Shown here: positions 1 through 10,101 of the stretch, one piece after another | Position numbering within the stretch: position 1 is the first letter of the stretch | Layout: every line of letters starts with the position of its first letter | DNA from: Theobroma cacao | Taxonomy: Eukaryota; Streptophyta; Magnoliopsida; Malvales; Malvaceae | Reading direction: 5' to 3' | NCBI RefSeq assembly: GCF_000208745.1 | Contig: NC_030851.1 | Location: 40,449,662-40,513,661, forward strand | Length of the DNA stretch: 64,000 nt | Made by a program: the position numbers and the translations under genes | Notes under the pieces: model-generated | The model's database searches: none | What the model saw: only the letters and a program-made list of their open reading frames with translations | Told to the model about the DNA's origin: nothing

Positions 1-97
1 ACTAATGAAAAGGAAAACCTCTTCAACAGTAATTTACATGTTATCCAAAATTAGAAGAGGTTTATCTCTTCGACGAACAACAAAAAAGAAAAGCTCT

Positions 98-880
98 TCA
101 CTCTGTTGGCATCTCAAACCGGCAAATAGGGCAATAGTGGCTTTGCTTCAACCACTCTTCGATGCAGTCACCATGAAAAGTATGAGAACATGGCATCCGA
201 GAAGCATTTGATCCAACCTTGAGTTCCTCCAAACAAATAACACAGTTTTCAGCTTCCAAACGCCTATTCTTGATTTTTTCTTCACCTTTTTTATCACACT
301 CTGTAGCTTCCACTCGAACCCTCTTCAGCATCTTCTTGACTGATGACTCTTTGGCTGGAACCATGTTGTAGTTGCTTGATTCAAACTCCAATGCTGATTC
401 TTCCACAGCTCTTTCGATCAAAACCTCCTCTTCCTCTTCCTCGTTTACGTGTTCCACAAGCGTTCCCCACAGCAGTGCATGCAAAGGCAAGACTCGACGT
501 CCCTGGTTGGACTCCGAGGCTCCGATGCTAAGTCCTCGTCGGATGATCTCATCCATGATAGCATGGGACGAAGGAGCGTTGGGGTTGAGTCTGAGTCTTA
601 GTAGCATGGGAGCAAGGATTCGGTAAGTCTGGTCATATCTTCTCAAAGCCTGGAGATCAAAACGAACGGTTTCTTGGAAGAAAAAAGAGTCGTCATCGTC
701 AAGATTGACGAACTGATCAGTTACGCAATAATGGCGCCTGAGTCGGAGTTGAACGATGATGGTTAATTCAATTTGGAGAAAAGGGGGAGTGGGGTAAAAG
801 ATTTCTGGTTCAGCGAAAGGTTGATAAAGAATGATATGTTGCAGGTTGAGGTTAGTGCTGTGGTAAGTAGGGAAAGCCAT
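98..880 (-). CDS. RING-H2 finger E3 ubiquitin ligase, copy 1
   Basis: Single-exon gene of 260 aa. The C-terminus is a complete RING-H2 finger with zinc ligands C213, C216, C231, H233, H236, C239, C250 and C253, ending in RFEMPTE. By family knowledge it should recruit an E2 and ubiquitinate substrates; the substrate is unknown. Just before the RING is the motif SSNYNMVPAKESSVKKML, similar to the MVPA-K-S linker of many plant RING-H2 ligases. The first ~150 residues form a region shared only with the four paralogues in this window (QIELTI, then RRHYC-TDQF, then a run of acidic residues EEEEEE) that I cannot assign to a known domain. The start is the Met followed by A, matching the MAS start of the paralogues. 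No signal peptide or membrane segment. Upstream DNA (900-1020) resembles the promoters of the right-hand copies. By its RING (ASRMPCSH) it is closest to the copies at 49.8 and 52.4 kb. Confidence 0.9.
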   Translation of the reverse strand: MAFPTYHSTNLNLQHIILYQPFAEPEIFYPTPPFLQIELTIIVQLRLRRHYCVTDQFVNLDDDDSFFFQETVRFDLQALRRYDQTYRILAPMLLRLRLNPNAPSSHAIMDEIIRRGLSIGASESNQGRRVLPLHALLWGTLVEHVNEEEEEEVLIERAVEESALEFESSNYNMVPAKESSVKKMLKRVRVEATECDKKGEEKIKNRRLEAENCVICLEELKVGSNASRMPCSHTFHGDCIEEWLKQSHYCPICRFEMPTE

Positions 881-1584
881 TGGAGCAAAAACTTTGAGAG
901 GAAAAGTCTTGCTCTAAACGATCAGAACAAGAACTGAAAATGTCAGTGTCAGTGGAATTTATAGTAATGGGCAATGGCGGTAGTTGCTTGCTTGCCGCCA
1001 GGGAAATCCTAATTGAAATAGGAGTAAGGTTAAGATAAGCTATATGCTTTTTTTTTTTTTTGTATAATTGGGGAAGATAAGCTATATGCTTGATAAAAAA
1101 AATTTCTCCCATTAGGCTTTGCTAGCTATATGCTTGACAAATCAAAATTTTTAAAATAAAATTAGTTTGGTAATTAAAATAAAAAATTTGAAATTATCAA
1201 AATTGTTGGCATTTGAATTAGGTAATTTGGAGGGGTTTAACTTCTCATTAGTTGGAAACTGTATATTTATTGATTTTTCATTTTTCATATTGCTAATAAT
1301 ATCTATACATTATTACAAATCTAACCAAACCTATACCTATATATATATATATATATATAATTAGAATTTAAAATTATTTTTTTGTATCATACTCAACCAG
1401 ATTAACTAATTAAATTGGAACTAATTCTTACAATTGGTTCAAACATACCAACAACAAAAGCATCATCCTCAATCCTCAACTGGATATATTGAACCCAATG
1501 CCAGTGCATACCTCTGACAACAGTTTCCAACTGTTAGCCATTACAACAAGGATTGAGACCTTGTCAGCTTTCTTATGATATCAT

Positions 1585-1830
1585 TGCTTTACAGAAGCAA
1601 AGCAAATATACCAACTTCTCAACTCTCGAAAGCAGAATATCAAATTACATTCAGTGAATCTGATATGAATTCTGCAACAGAACATTTGTTCATGTCGTGT
1701 ATAGAATCTAGTTTGTCTTCTGCATATTGGGGCTGAATTTCTCACTTCATTAACCAGACTCTGGGTGTCATGCTTAAATGCCTGGTTCCTGATAGCACCC
1801 AAAATCCAAATTCTGCTCAGCAAAATAAGG
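1585..1830 (-). pseudogene. Gene fragment, GEX1/Brambleberry-like, broken
   Basis: On the minus strand this segment is homologous to 48430-48665 on the plus strand, over about 230 bases with small indels. The better-preserved right copy encodes a coiled-coil stretch (HETERLVNELRNSAQYAEDK) reminiscent of GEX1/Brambleberry nuclear-fusion proteins; that family call is from memory and tentative. Here an extra C in the GCCCC run near 1733 breaks the frame, so it is a remnant. It lies between the two left RING genes in the same orientation, as the right copy does relative to its RING neighbours. Confidence 0.5.
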
Positions 1831-1876
1831 GAAGAAAGCTTAACTGTGACTGATAGCAGATGGAATTGATCTCAAG

Positions 1877-1971
1877 CAAGAATTCGAGATAAACCTTGTG
1901 TTCCAAGTCGTTTAAAGGAATTGGTGTCAATCAAGAATTTGAGATAAACCTTGTGTTCCAAGTTGTTTAAA
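1877..1971. repeat. Two-copy direct repeat, 40 bp unit
   Basis: Two nearly identical 40-base units (1877-1916 and 1932-1971), both starting CAAGAATT and ending GTTTAAA, spaced 55 bases apart and differing at two positions. No coding role seen. It sits between the GEX1-like fragment and the 3' end of RING copy 2. Confidence 0.7.
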
Positions 1972-2342
1972 TTTAACCATGGCAGGTTTTGAACGCTTCT
2001 CATAGCAATGATCTCTGTGATTGCAGTGCTTCTTCTTGTTCATAAGACTCAATCTCCCATTTGATTTGATATAACATAACAGACCATAGTAATCCTCAGA
2101 ATTATGGTAATGCTTCAGGGAAGTAAAAGAAATATATCAACAAAACAGTAAACACAAAAAATCAATGAAAAGAAAGAATAATATTCATGTATTGCACATC
2201 CTGAAGCACAACAACAACAATAAGCAAAACTAATGAAAGAGAAAAACCTCTTGAAACGATAATTTACAAGTTCTCCAAAATTAGAAGAGCTTTTTCTCTT
2301 CGACTAGAAGCAAAAAGAAAGAAAAAAACACACATCCCTCTC

Positions 2343-3107
2343 TCAAATCGGCATCTCAAACCGGCAAACAGGACAACAATGGCTCTGCTTCAACCACTTT
2401 TCAATGCAGTCACCATGAAAAGTATGAGAACAAGGCATCTGAGAAACATCTGATCCAACTTTAAGTTCTTCCAAACATATCACGCAGTTATCACCTTTCA
2501 CGCGTCTTTTCTTGATATTTTCTCCACCTCTTTGTTCAAACTCTCCAGCTCCAACTCGAACCCTCTTCAGCATCTTCTTGACCAATGAAGCCTTCGCTGG
2601 AACCATGTTATAGTTGCCCGTTTCAAACTCTGACGTCGATTCTTCCAACGCTCTTTCTATCTCTTCCTCATACTCTTCGTCCTGGTTCACGTGTTGCACA
2701 AGTGTCCCCGATAAGTCTACATACAAAGGCAGGACTTTACTTCCCATGTCGGACATCGAGCTTCCGATTCTTTGTCCATGTTGGATGATATCATCGATGA
2801 CAGCATTGAATAAAGGAGAACTGGGGTTGACTCCGAGGCTTCTCAACATGGGAGCAAGAAACTGGTAAGCTAGGTCATGGTTTTTCAAAACACGGAGATC
2901 AAAACGAAGAGTTTCTTGCAAAGGTTCTGCATCTTCAAGGTAGGTGAATTGATCGATTAAGCAATAATGACGGATGACCTCGAGTTGAAGGGTGATGGTT
3001 ACTTCAACTTGGACGGAACGGGGAGTGGGGTAACGGAGTTCTGGTTCAATCAGAGGTAGGTAAACGATGTGATGAAGGTCATCACACTGGTAACTATTGG
3101 AAGCCAT
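2343..3107 (-). CDS. RING-H2 finger E3 ubiquitin ligase, copy 2
   Basis: Single-exon gene of 254 aa, paralogue of copy 1. RING-H2 ligands are C208, C211, C226, H228, H231, C234, C245 and C248; the finger carries the SQMPCSH variant shared with the copy at 46.6 kb, which suggests those two are each other's closest relatives. The N-terminal region keeps the family layout (VQVEVTI, RHYCLIDQF, an acidic EDEEYEEE-like patch and NYNMVPAKASLVKKML). It ends RFEMPI, one residue shorter than the others. Predicted to act as a soluble E3 ligase; the substrate cannot be inferred. The upstream ~150 bases share the GGCAATGGCGG promoter element seen in the other copies. Confidence 0.9.
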   Translation of the reverse strand: MASNSYQCDDLHHIVYLPLIEPELRYPTPRSVQVEVTITLQLEVIRHYCLIDQFTYLEDAEPLQETLRFDLRVLKNHDLAYQFLAPMLRSLGVNPSSPLFNAVIDDIIQHGQRIGSSMSDMGSKVLPLYVDLSGTLVQHVNQDEEYEEEIERALEESTSEFETGNYNMVPAKASLVKKMLKRVRVGAGEFEQRGGENIKKRRVKGDNCVICLEELKVGSDVSQMPCSHTFHGDCIEKWLKQSHCCPVCRFEMPI

Positions 3108-4116
3108 TGGAGAAAAGTTTCGAAGGGAAAAGGTTTCTTTGGAGGATCACAATGGAAACTGGAAATATCAGTCCAAGTTATAATGATGAGGGCAATGGCG
3201 GCGGTTGCTTAGCGGTGAAATCCTCTATGTAATAGGAGAAGTAAATCCTACATGCAAGCAACAAGAGCAGAAAATAGTTTCTATTTTTATTTTCATAAAA
3301 TTATATCAAAACTATTATAAGTATTAACACAAAAATAAAATTTAAATGCAACCAAAAAAATCTTATCATCACTTTGTCTAGTAATTTTAATATTTTTTAT
3401 TTACAATTTTGTTATTACACATTAAAAAAAATGGAACATGAAAAAAATAAAAATAAAATTAGGTTTGGGATTTATGAAAAATAACTAATGAATTGAAAAA
3501 AATCAAAATTTTTGGCTTTAAGATCCATCTCTATCTAATATGTTTTGGTAATAAAAACAAATTATATTTTATGAGAATTATTATGTTGTAGATATTTTAT
3601 AATATTGGTAAGGGGATAAGTTATATATATGTAAATTGAAAAGAAAATAAAAACAGAACAAAAATAAATCAAGTAAAGAAAATTCAAACCCAATTTTTTT
3701 TTCATTATTTCTATACTTTTTCTACAAATCTAATGGCACCTATATATTATTACACATTTTCTTCATTTTTTTATATCCTTAACATCATTATTTTTCTTCT
3801 ATAAATAATTATTTTTTTATATCATCAAATTTTAATACTCAATTTTTCATTTTAAAATAATATTTATCGAAGCACTGTTACACTAATACATTTTATATAC
3901 ATATATAAAAAACAAAAGTAGGTAAAAAGAGAGATATATTCTACACTAGATCTCAAACTATAATCTTTAAACTGTTTCCCCATTGAAATACAAAAGAAAT
4001 TAAGCCTCTCTAGCATATTAACTACAATTGGTTCAAACAGACCAGGAACTTCTCACAGTTGGTTCAAATAGACCAGGGCAAAGCCCAAACAGCTAAAGCA
4101 TCATCGAAGTAACAGG
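3108..4116. other. AT-rich intergenic spacer
   Basis: Promoter of RING copy 2 at its left end and the 3' flank of VPS29 at its right end. The middle (3260-3960) is strongly AT-rich with no ORF, RNA gene or clear repeat that I can support. Confidence 0.6.
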
Positions 4117-6361
4117 TCACTGTGCTGAGCGAGTGGTGGCTGTCTTCTTAAAATCAATTTTGTCAACCTTAACTTCACCATCAATTAGTTCATACACGTA
4201 TACCACAACGCGCAGGCCATCGATGTCCATGAGCACAAAGCTTGGGTTTACATCGTATGTGAAACTACTGTATGCACCAGTGGCTGAGCCAGGGTTTATG
4301 ACAACACCACCCTCATGCTTGTATGCTTTGAACTGATGGGTGTGACCAGTTACAAGGATATCGACGTCCAATTGCCTTTGAAGCATTGCTAGTGAATCCA
4401 AATCCCCCCAAGGAATGACCTGTTGAAAGTTAAAAGGAATACAAAAAGAAAAATGTATTAACTATTACTAACTTCTGTATAATCATATGAAGCACTGTTA
4501 ACTATAAGATGGACTGGCCGATAAAAGCTAGTTATTAAATGAATTCAGGATAATCTCCTATGGTCAACTGAGAATGCTGCCTAGCATAAAGCTTTTTCTT
4601 TTTTTGCTTTTGGACAGGGAGCTCATCCACTCACAGGGAGACTGAAAGCAGTGGGTGGAAATCTGCTATCTAATACCGGAGAAGGGTATCTAAAACCAGC
4701 TAGGAAAAGTTCCCACATCTCAGATTGCCCATGGAACACCTGGATCCTACATTCTCTCTGCAGAGAAAGGACCTAGCAGTCTGTTAAACACGTACACTAG
4801 ACGTTATAAAACAAAGTTCAGACAAGTCAATGACACAGTAAAATAGCTTCACACACACTTTAAGGTGCCCCCTCAATCCCAACATTATTCTTGCATCCAG
4901 CATGAAATGACATCAACAAGGGAACGTTGGAAAGCTCTTCACATTTTTCATTGCGTTATCACTCTATGATTAAACAAATGCTCAAGTGGATATAATTTTG
5001 TTGTCCACTTTATTAAAATGAAGTAATAATAAAAATTTAAGAAATTCAATATGTTTGTAAATGTAAAAAACTTGGGAACCAAATAAATTCTGTACTGCCA
5101 CTACACATAGAGGAAATCAGGATCTAAATTCATCATATATTTTAATATTGCAAACCTAAATAATAACATTCAAATGTAGGGTTGGATCCAACAAAACATA
5201 AAAGTACACAGACATAAGGAAGATAAAACCTGGTGACCATGGCATATCCCAAGCTTGAACTGACCAATTGTCAGTGTTTTGTTCTCTGGATAACGGGAAT
5301 CTTCATCAAATTCACCTCGAGTAACATGCAAATCAGGGCAAAGACTCTTGAAGTAATCATGAACTTCCTGCTCATAAAAAGTATGCACAAGAATAACTTT
5401 ACTTACAATCTCAGGCACTTACAAGAAAGGAAATACAAGGAAAACGTTAGAAATAATTCTACAATACTATAATGAAAATATCTTGTTGGATCGAAATTTT
5501 GAGATTTGATAGTTAAATGGAAGTTTCATCCTGAAAGCAGGCAAAATAAAAGGAAAAATCATCAACCCTCATGCAAAAGAGTTAAACTCAGGCCACAAAA
5601 TGAAAACATGTAAACTAGAGCTACTGAAATTATTTCTGGTAGACTTAATGAAATTGCGCAAGATGTTATGAAATTGATAAACAATCTCCTTCCACTACTA
5701 AAAATTTCTAACAGAATAAGTTTCCAGCACAAAAAGGATGTATACTAGATAATTTGTACATTAATGCCTTCTCAGTTCTGTAATTAAACATGGATGCTAA
5801 GGACTGGTGCTCTTAATAAGAAATTCATTACTCATCTACATAAGATAAACTATGGCTAAATTTTTTAGCTACAATCTGCACAAATGCACAGAAGGGCAAC
5901 CAATGATACACATCAGATAATTACAGCAGCTGAAATTCATTGTGTCACCACCCTGTTTCATCATCCAGCCTCAACATGGACATCATTTGGTATTCACTCA
6001 CAAGCGTAAGCATGTAAAACCAAAAACCGAAAGCCAAAGGAAACTCAAGATAGCATAGATGTTCTTTCTAGAATACCACTGATAATGCAATAAGGCCCAA
6101 TAGCATAAACAGGAATAAAAATCATATCAAAAATAAATATAATTAGATAGAACCAAAAGGAATTCTAAACATTTAACACCATGGCCAGAAAACAAGTAGA
6201 AAGACTCAAGTAAAAAGTGGTAAGGTTACTTTGACACAGAGATTGCCAGTGCAAATGATGTGCTGAATCTTGCCAGGAACAAGCATGGACTTGAACTTTG
6301 GAGGCAGATCAGGTGCCCTGTGAGGAATATGAAGGTCCCCTATTGCTAACACCAACACCAT
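4117..6361 (-). CDS. VPS29: Vacuolar protein sorting-associated protein 29 (retromer)
   Basis: Three exons on the minus strand: 6361-6230 (44 codons), 5367-5230 (46 codons) and 4419-4117 (100 codons plus stop), all phase 0 with GT-AG borders, giving 190 aa, the usual plant VPS29 length. VPS29 is the metallophosphoesterase-fold subunit of the retromer core, which recycles vacuolar sorting receptors from endosomes. Fold motifs are intact: GDLHIP, CTGNL, RGEFDED, CHGHQ and VTGHTHQ. The chosen start gives [11 protein letters not shown], as in the family; an upstream in-frame Met at 6451 would add about 30 unconserved residues. The two introns are about 860 and 810 bases; the first one downstream of exon 2 carries an insertion-like stretch (about 4590-4810) of unlike composition. 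Fragments of this gene recur near 48.0 kb. Confidence 0.95.
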
Positions 6362-7423
6362 CCTTCTACAACCAACCCAGTCAACAGCTTTCCTCAAATC
6401 TACACTAAAAAGAGAAGGAAAAAAAGTCTTTCTTTCTCTCTCAATACTCAACCATCCTCAAAAGCTGCAGAAACCCAGATCATTTCTCAGCAATTCATTG
6501 ATGAAACAAGACTGCCCACATAAAAAAAAAACACTTGAAATTTCACATGGAAATGACAGCTTTTAAACCCAGAAAGATTCTTAAAGGAGAAAAATAACGG
6601 TCCAACAGACTACAAATCAACGAACAGGAATCAAGTATCAATTCTGAGAAGAAATTCTAAAGGAGGAATCGTTAATTACCCTTTAAATGAAAGAAAAAAC
6701 CGATCATTAGCAAATAGCAACGCCTAAGTGAAGTAGGAAACCCAGACTGATTCCTTCTAGTCCGTCTCGGCAAGTCGATGCTGTTAAACTAAAAACCGGA
6801 AATATTAATGGATTTTTCTTTCTGTTTTAAACTTTTTCCTTATTAGCACAACTTTCCCAAAGTGGGTGCTTGGAACTTTAGATAGTGGGCTGGGCTGCTC
6901 TTATCCCGAGCTATGACAATGTCCCCATTTCCCATTCCTTTTAGTCAAGGGAAATGCATTAGCACAAATGAAAATGTGAAGACCCTTTTTTTCTTTTGCT
7001 ACAACAAATTTCTTTATCTGGGAGAGAAAAGGATAAGTTATTCATTGTATATCCTTATAAAGAAATAAAAAAACAAATATTTAATTTGATAATGATGTGA
7101 ATTTGATCTAACGACTCATTTTTTGTTCTTTTCTGGTTGTTCACTCACTGGTTTTTTATCTAGTTTTGGATGGATGTGATCCCCCATTCTAAAGCTTTGA
7201 AATTACCGCTAAAACTGCTTTGTTGTCCTGATTGAAACTTGTACTGTTCTAAACAATGTTCATAGGTTGTTTCATCAGACCAGCTTTAACTAGGTACTAA
7301 GATTACCATGTCTGCTAACACCCATTGTTCATTAGAAGAGCATTGATATAGATTCCATGGTTCCAATGCCTTTCATCAACCAAGGCTTCTTCTAAGTTCA
7401 ATCTTCATCAGTTGGGGTTGATA
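6362..7423. promoter_or_regulatory. Divergent intergenic region, VPS29 and kinase
   Basis: Holds the 5' leader and promoter of VPS29 (minus) and of the kinase gene starting at 7424 (plus), so the two genes are divergent and share about 1 kb. No ORF of interest. I see no decisive promoter motif on either side. Confidence 0.5.
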
Positions 7424-9595
7424 ATGGGAAATTGCCTCAGGAAGAAAACTCAGGACCTCAACTATCCACAACCTGAACCAGCTCATCCACCAACTGGTTT
7501 TGTCTCTCGTTTTTCTTTTTGTCTGTAAAAAATTTTCCATTGGAAAATATTGTAGACTTGAAGATGATTTCTTTTTTTTTGCAAATTTGAAATATTGATT
7601 CTGAGTTTTCATTTCTTTTCAAGGAGTTGATGCCATTCATATTTCTCGTGCCAAGAAGATCTCTACATCATCAGTTCAACAACGGACTTCGTCTGGTTAT
7701 GCAATTTCTAATCTATCATTGCGTCTTTCTTCTTCTTTAGAGCTGTTTTTAACCATGAACGATCCGTTCATATTGTTTTTCATTCCTGATGCAGCAAAGT
7801 CTAGTAAAGATGAACAATGTGGTGCAGCACTCCAAGAGAGAAGCAGGCATGTTTCTTCATATTCACGTAAAGGTATAAACTAATGAATTCCCGGTCACTA
7901 TAATGTAATGAGTTTCTTATCATTTGTAATTTCTGGAATTCGACCTTAAACATGAAAATAATTAAAAAATTAAAAATATAATACAGTAAAATAATAAATT
8001 AATATTTAATAAGAGAAACAGATCAATATTTATATTTTTTATATAACTTTCAAATTAATTATGAATATTTATAAGTTTAAGAGTTATATATTTTATATAT
8101 CGTAAAGTTATATACTTTACATGCTCCATTTCCTTTATAGAAGTGCGAAGGAAGAATAGAAAGCAGGGTTTTCCAGCAAATCCGAGAGATTGGCCAGTTT
8201 CAAAGGTGAAAAAGGTCGGATGGGTTCCTGCCCGAAACATCAACGGCTTTCGTTACAGTGTCTTGAGGGCTGCCACCCAGAAATTCAGTGATGAGAATTT
8301 AATCGGAGAAGGTGGTTTTGGAGGTGTGTATTTAGGGTACATAAATCTAAGCAGTATGGATGCAGCAAATCCAAACACTAGCAGGGCAGTTGCTATCAAG
8401 AAGCTTGGAAGAAGAGGGGTGCAGGGCGATGAACAATGGAAGGTCTTGCTCTGATCAAATTTCTCTCACTTCCTCTCTTTTCTCTGCAAATCTGAGAACT
8501 ATATTTTTGTTGAGAGTGCAGAATGAACTGAGATTTTTGAGCACATTCAATCATCCAAACGTTGTGACGCTCGTGGGGTATTGCTACGAGAGAGATAACA
8601 GACTTTTGGTTTATGAGTACATGTGCAAGGGAAGCTTGGATGCCCATCTCTCAAGTGGTAAAGCACAACACTGTAATTCCTCCGCCATAGACAAATAATA
8701 ATGTAACTAACATGAACAAGCTGGGATGCCATGCAGAAAATGATACAGAGCTAAACTGCAGTAGAAGAATCAAGATAGCTGTTGGAGCAGCGAGGGCGGT
8801 AGATTACCTTCACACTCGTCCCAAACCAGTCATTCACCGTGACCTCAAAGCTTCCAATATCCTTCTTGATGCTGTAAATTTCTACCATGATTCTGATTTC
8901 CTATGCTTCTGATACTTACACATGCACTAACTAGCATTTTATCCTCAAACCGTTGCATGGATCCTCACTGAACAAAGTATTCATTTTTGTAAATATGAAA
9001 AGCTATGAGGGTCACATTGCAGGATTTCAATCCCAAACTGTCAGATTTTGGACTGGCTAGGTTCGGACCGCTCGACGACCAATCATACGTTAGCACAAGG
9101 ATCCTTGGCACGAGAGGATACTTCGCTCCTGAATACTTTAAAACAGGTACGTTTCTCAGCTTACCATCCTAAAGGCAGAGAAAGTTTCATATTGAGCTAA
9201 ATTTTATGCACTTCACAGGGCATTTGACAGTAAAAACTGATGTATACAGTTTTGGGGTTGTACTCCTGGAAATACTGTCTGGCTGCGTTGCAGTCAAGAA
9301 ATATGCTGACGGTACTACCAGGGATCTGCCTGTGTGGGCTAAACCACATCTAAGCAACCAAATGGAACTGCATAACATCATCGACATGAGAATAGCAAGG
9401 GACATCGAGATGGACGAAGCTCATAAATTTGCCACAATCATCCAGCAATGCCTTAGCTCAGACCCCAAGGATCGACCCACAATGTCAGAAGTACTAGCAG
9501 ATTTAGAACAATTGCAGCAAAACATGTTATTAAGCAATTTGAACTCAATTGGATTATCCAAGTACCATAGAAGTAGAAGGGCACTCATCACTTAA
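7424..9595 (+). CDS. Receptor-like cytoplasmic kinase, subfamily VII (PBL-like)
   Basis: Eight exons assembled by hand: 7424-7496, 7624-7695, 7795-7872, 8141-8442, 8522-8657, 8737-8873, 9023-9146 and 9219-9595, with consistent phases and GT-AG borders; 432 aa. It begins MGNCLRKK, a consensus for N-myristoylation at Gly2 and palmitoylation at Cys4, implying plasma-membrane attachment. Kinase features in order: glycine loop [14 protein letters not shown] lysine, HRDLKASN catalytic loop, DFGLAR, activation loop ending [10 protein letters not shown], and [13 protein letters not shown]; all catalytic residues are present. RLCK-VII kinases relay signals from cell-surface immune or growth receptors; the receptor here is unknown. 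It has HRDL where most PBLs have YRDF, and a Cys where the family usually has the Trp before R-KIA. It is tail to tail with the next kinase; exons 5-7 have the same lengths (136, 137, 124) as exons 3-5 of that gene. Confidence 0.88.
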
Positions 9596-10101
9596 CAAAG
9601 TTACCAAGTTGTACAGCAGATGTCTTATGTAATTTTCTTTTTTGGTCAATTTGCTGAGGTACCAAAGCCTTCCTTAAAAACTTCATTTATTAAGCTGGAT
9701 AGCAAGTTTTGCAATTTCTTAGAGTTATCTTCTTCGTTTTTGAAATATTTGTTTCATGATGATAGCCTAACTCATATTGCATGAAAGCTAATCACTAAGC
9801 AAATTCATATTCTACAATATGACTGATATGCATCTGCATCAAAATTCATAAACACATAAAGATAAGTATCAGAATTCATGGAATGGAATAAGGTTTAGAT
9901 TAATATGCATCACTGAAAGGAAGGTACTGATACAATAATGAAAGAAGCTGACTACCACAATGAGAAACTCTAATCCTCACGAAACAAAAGGAGGTGGTGT
10001 TATATGAAATGCAAAAATTGCATCAAAAAAGCAAGCTCAAAATTACATTTTTATCAGCAACAAAAAAAATATACATACACATAGGAAATTTACAGATGGA
10101 A
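9596..10101. other. Convergent 3' intergenic region
   Basis: About 500 bases between the stop codons of the two kinase genes. It should hold both 3' UTRs and polyadenylation sites. No other feature seen. Confidence 0.5.
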
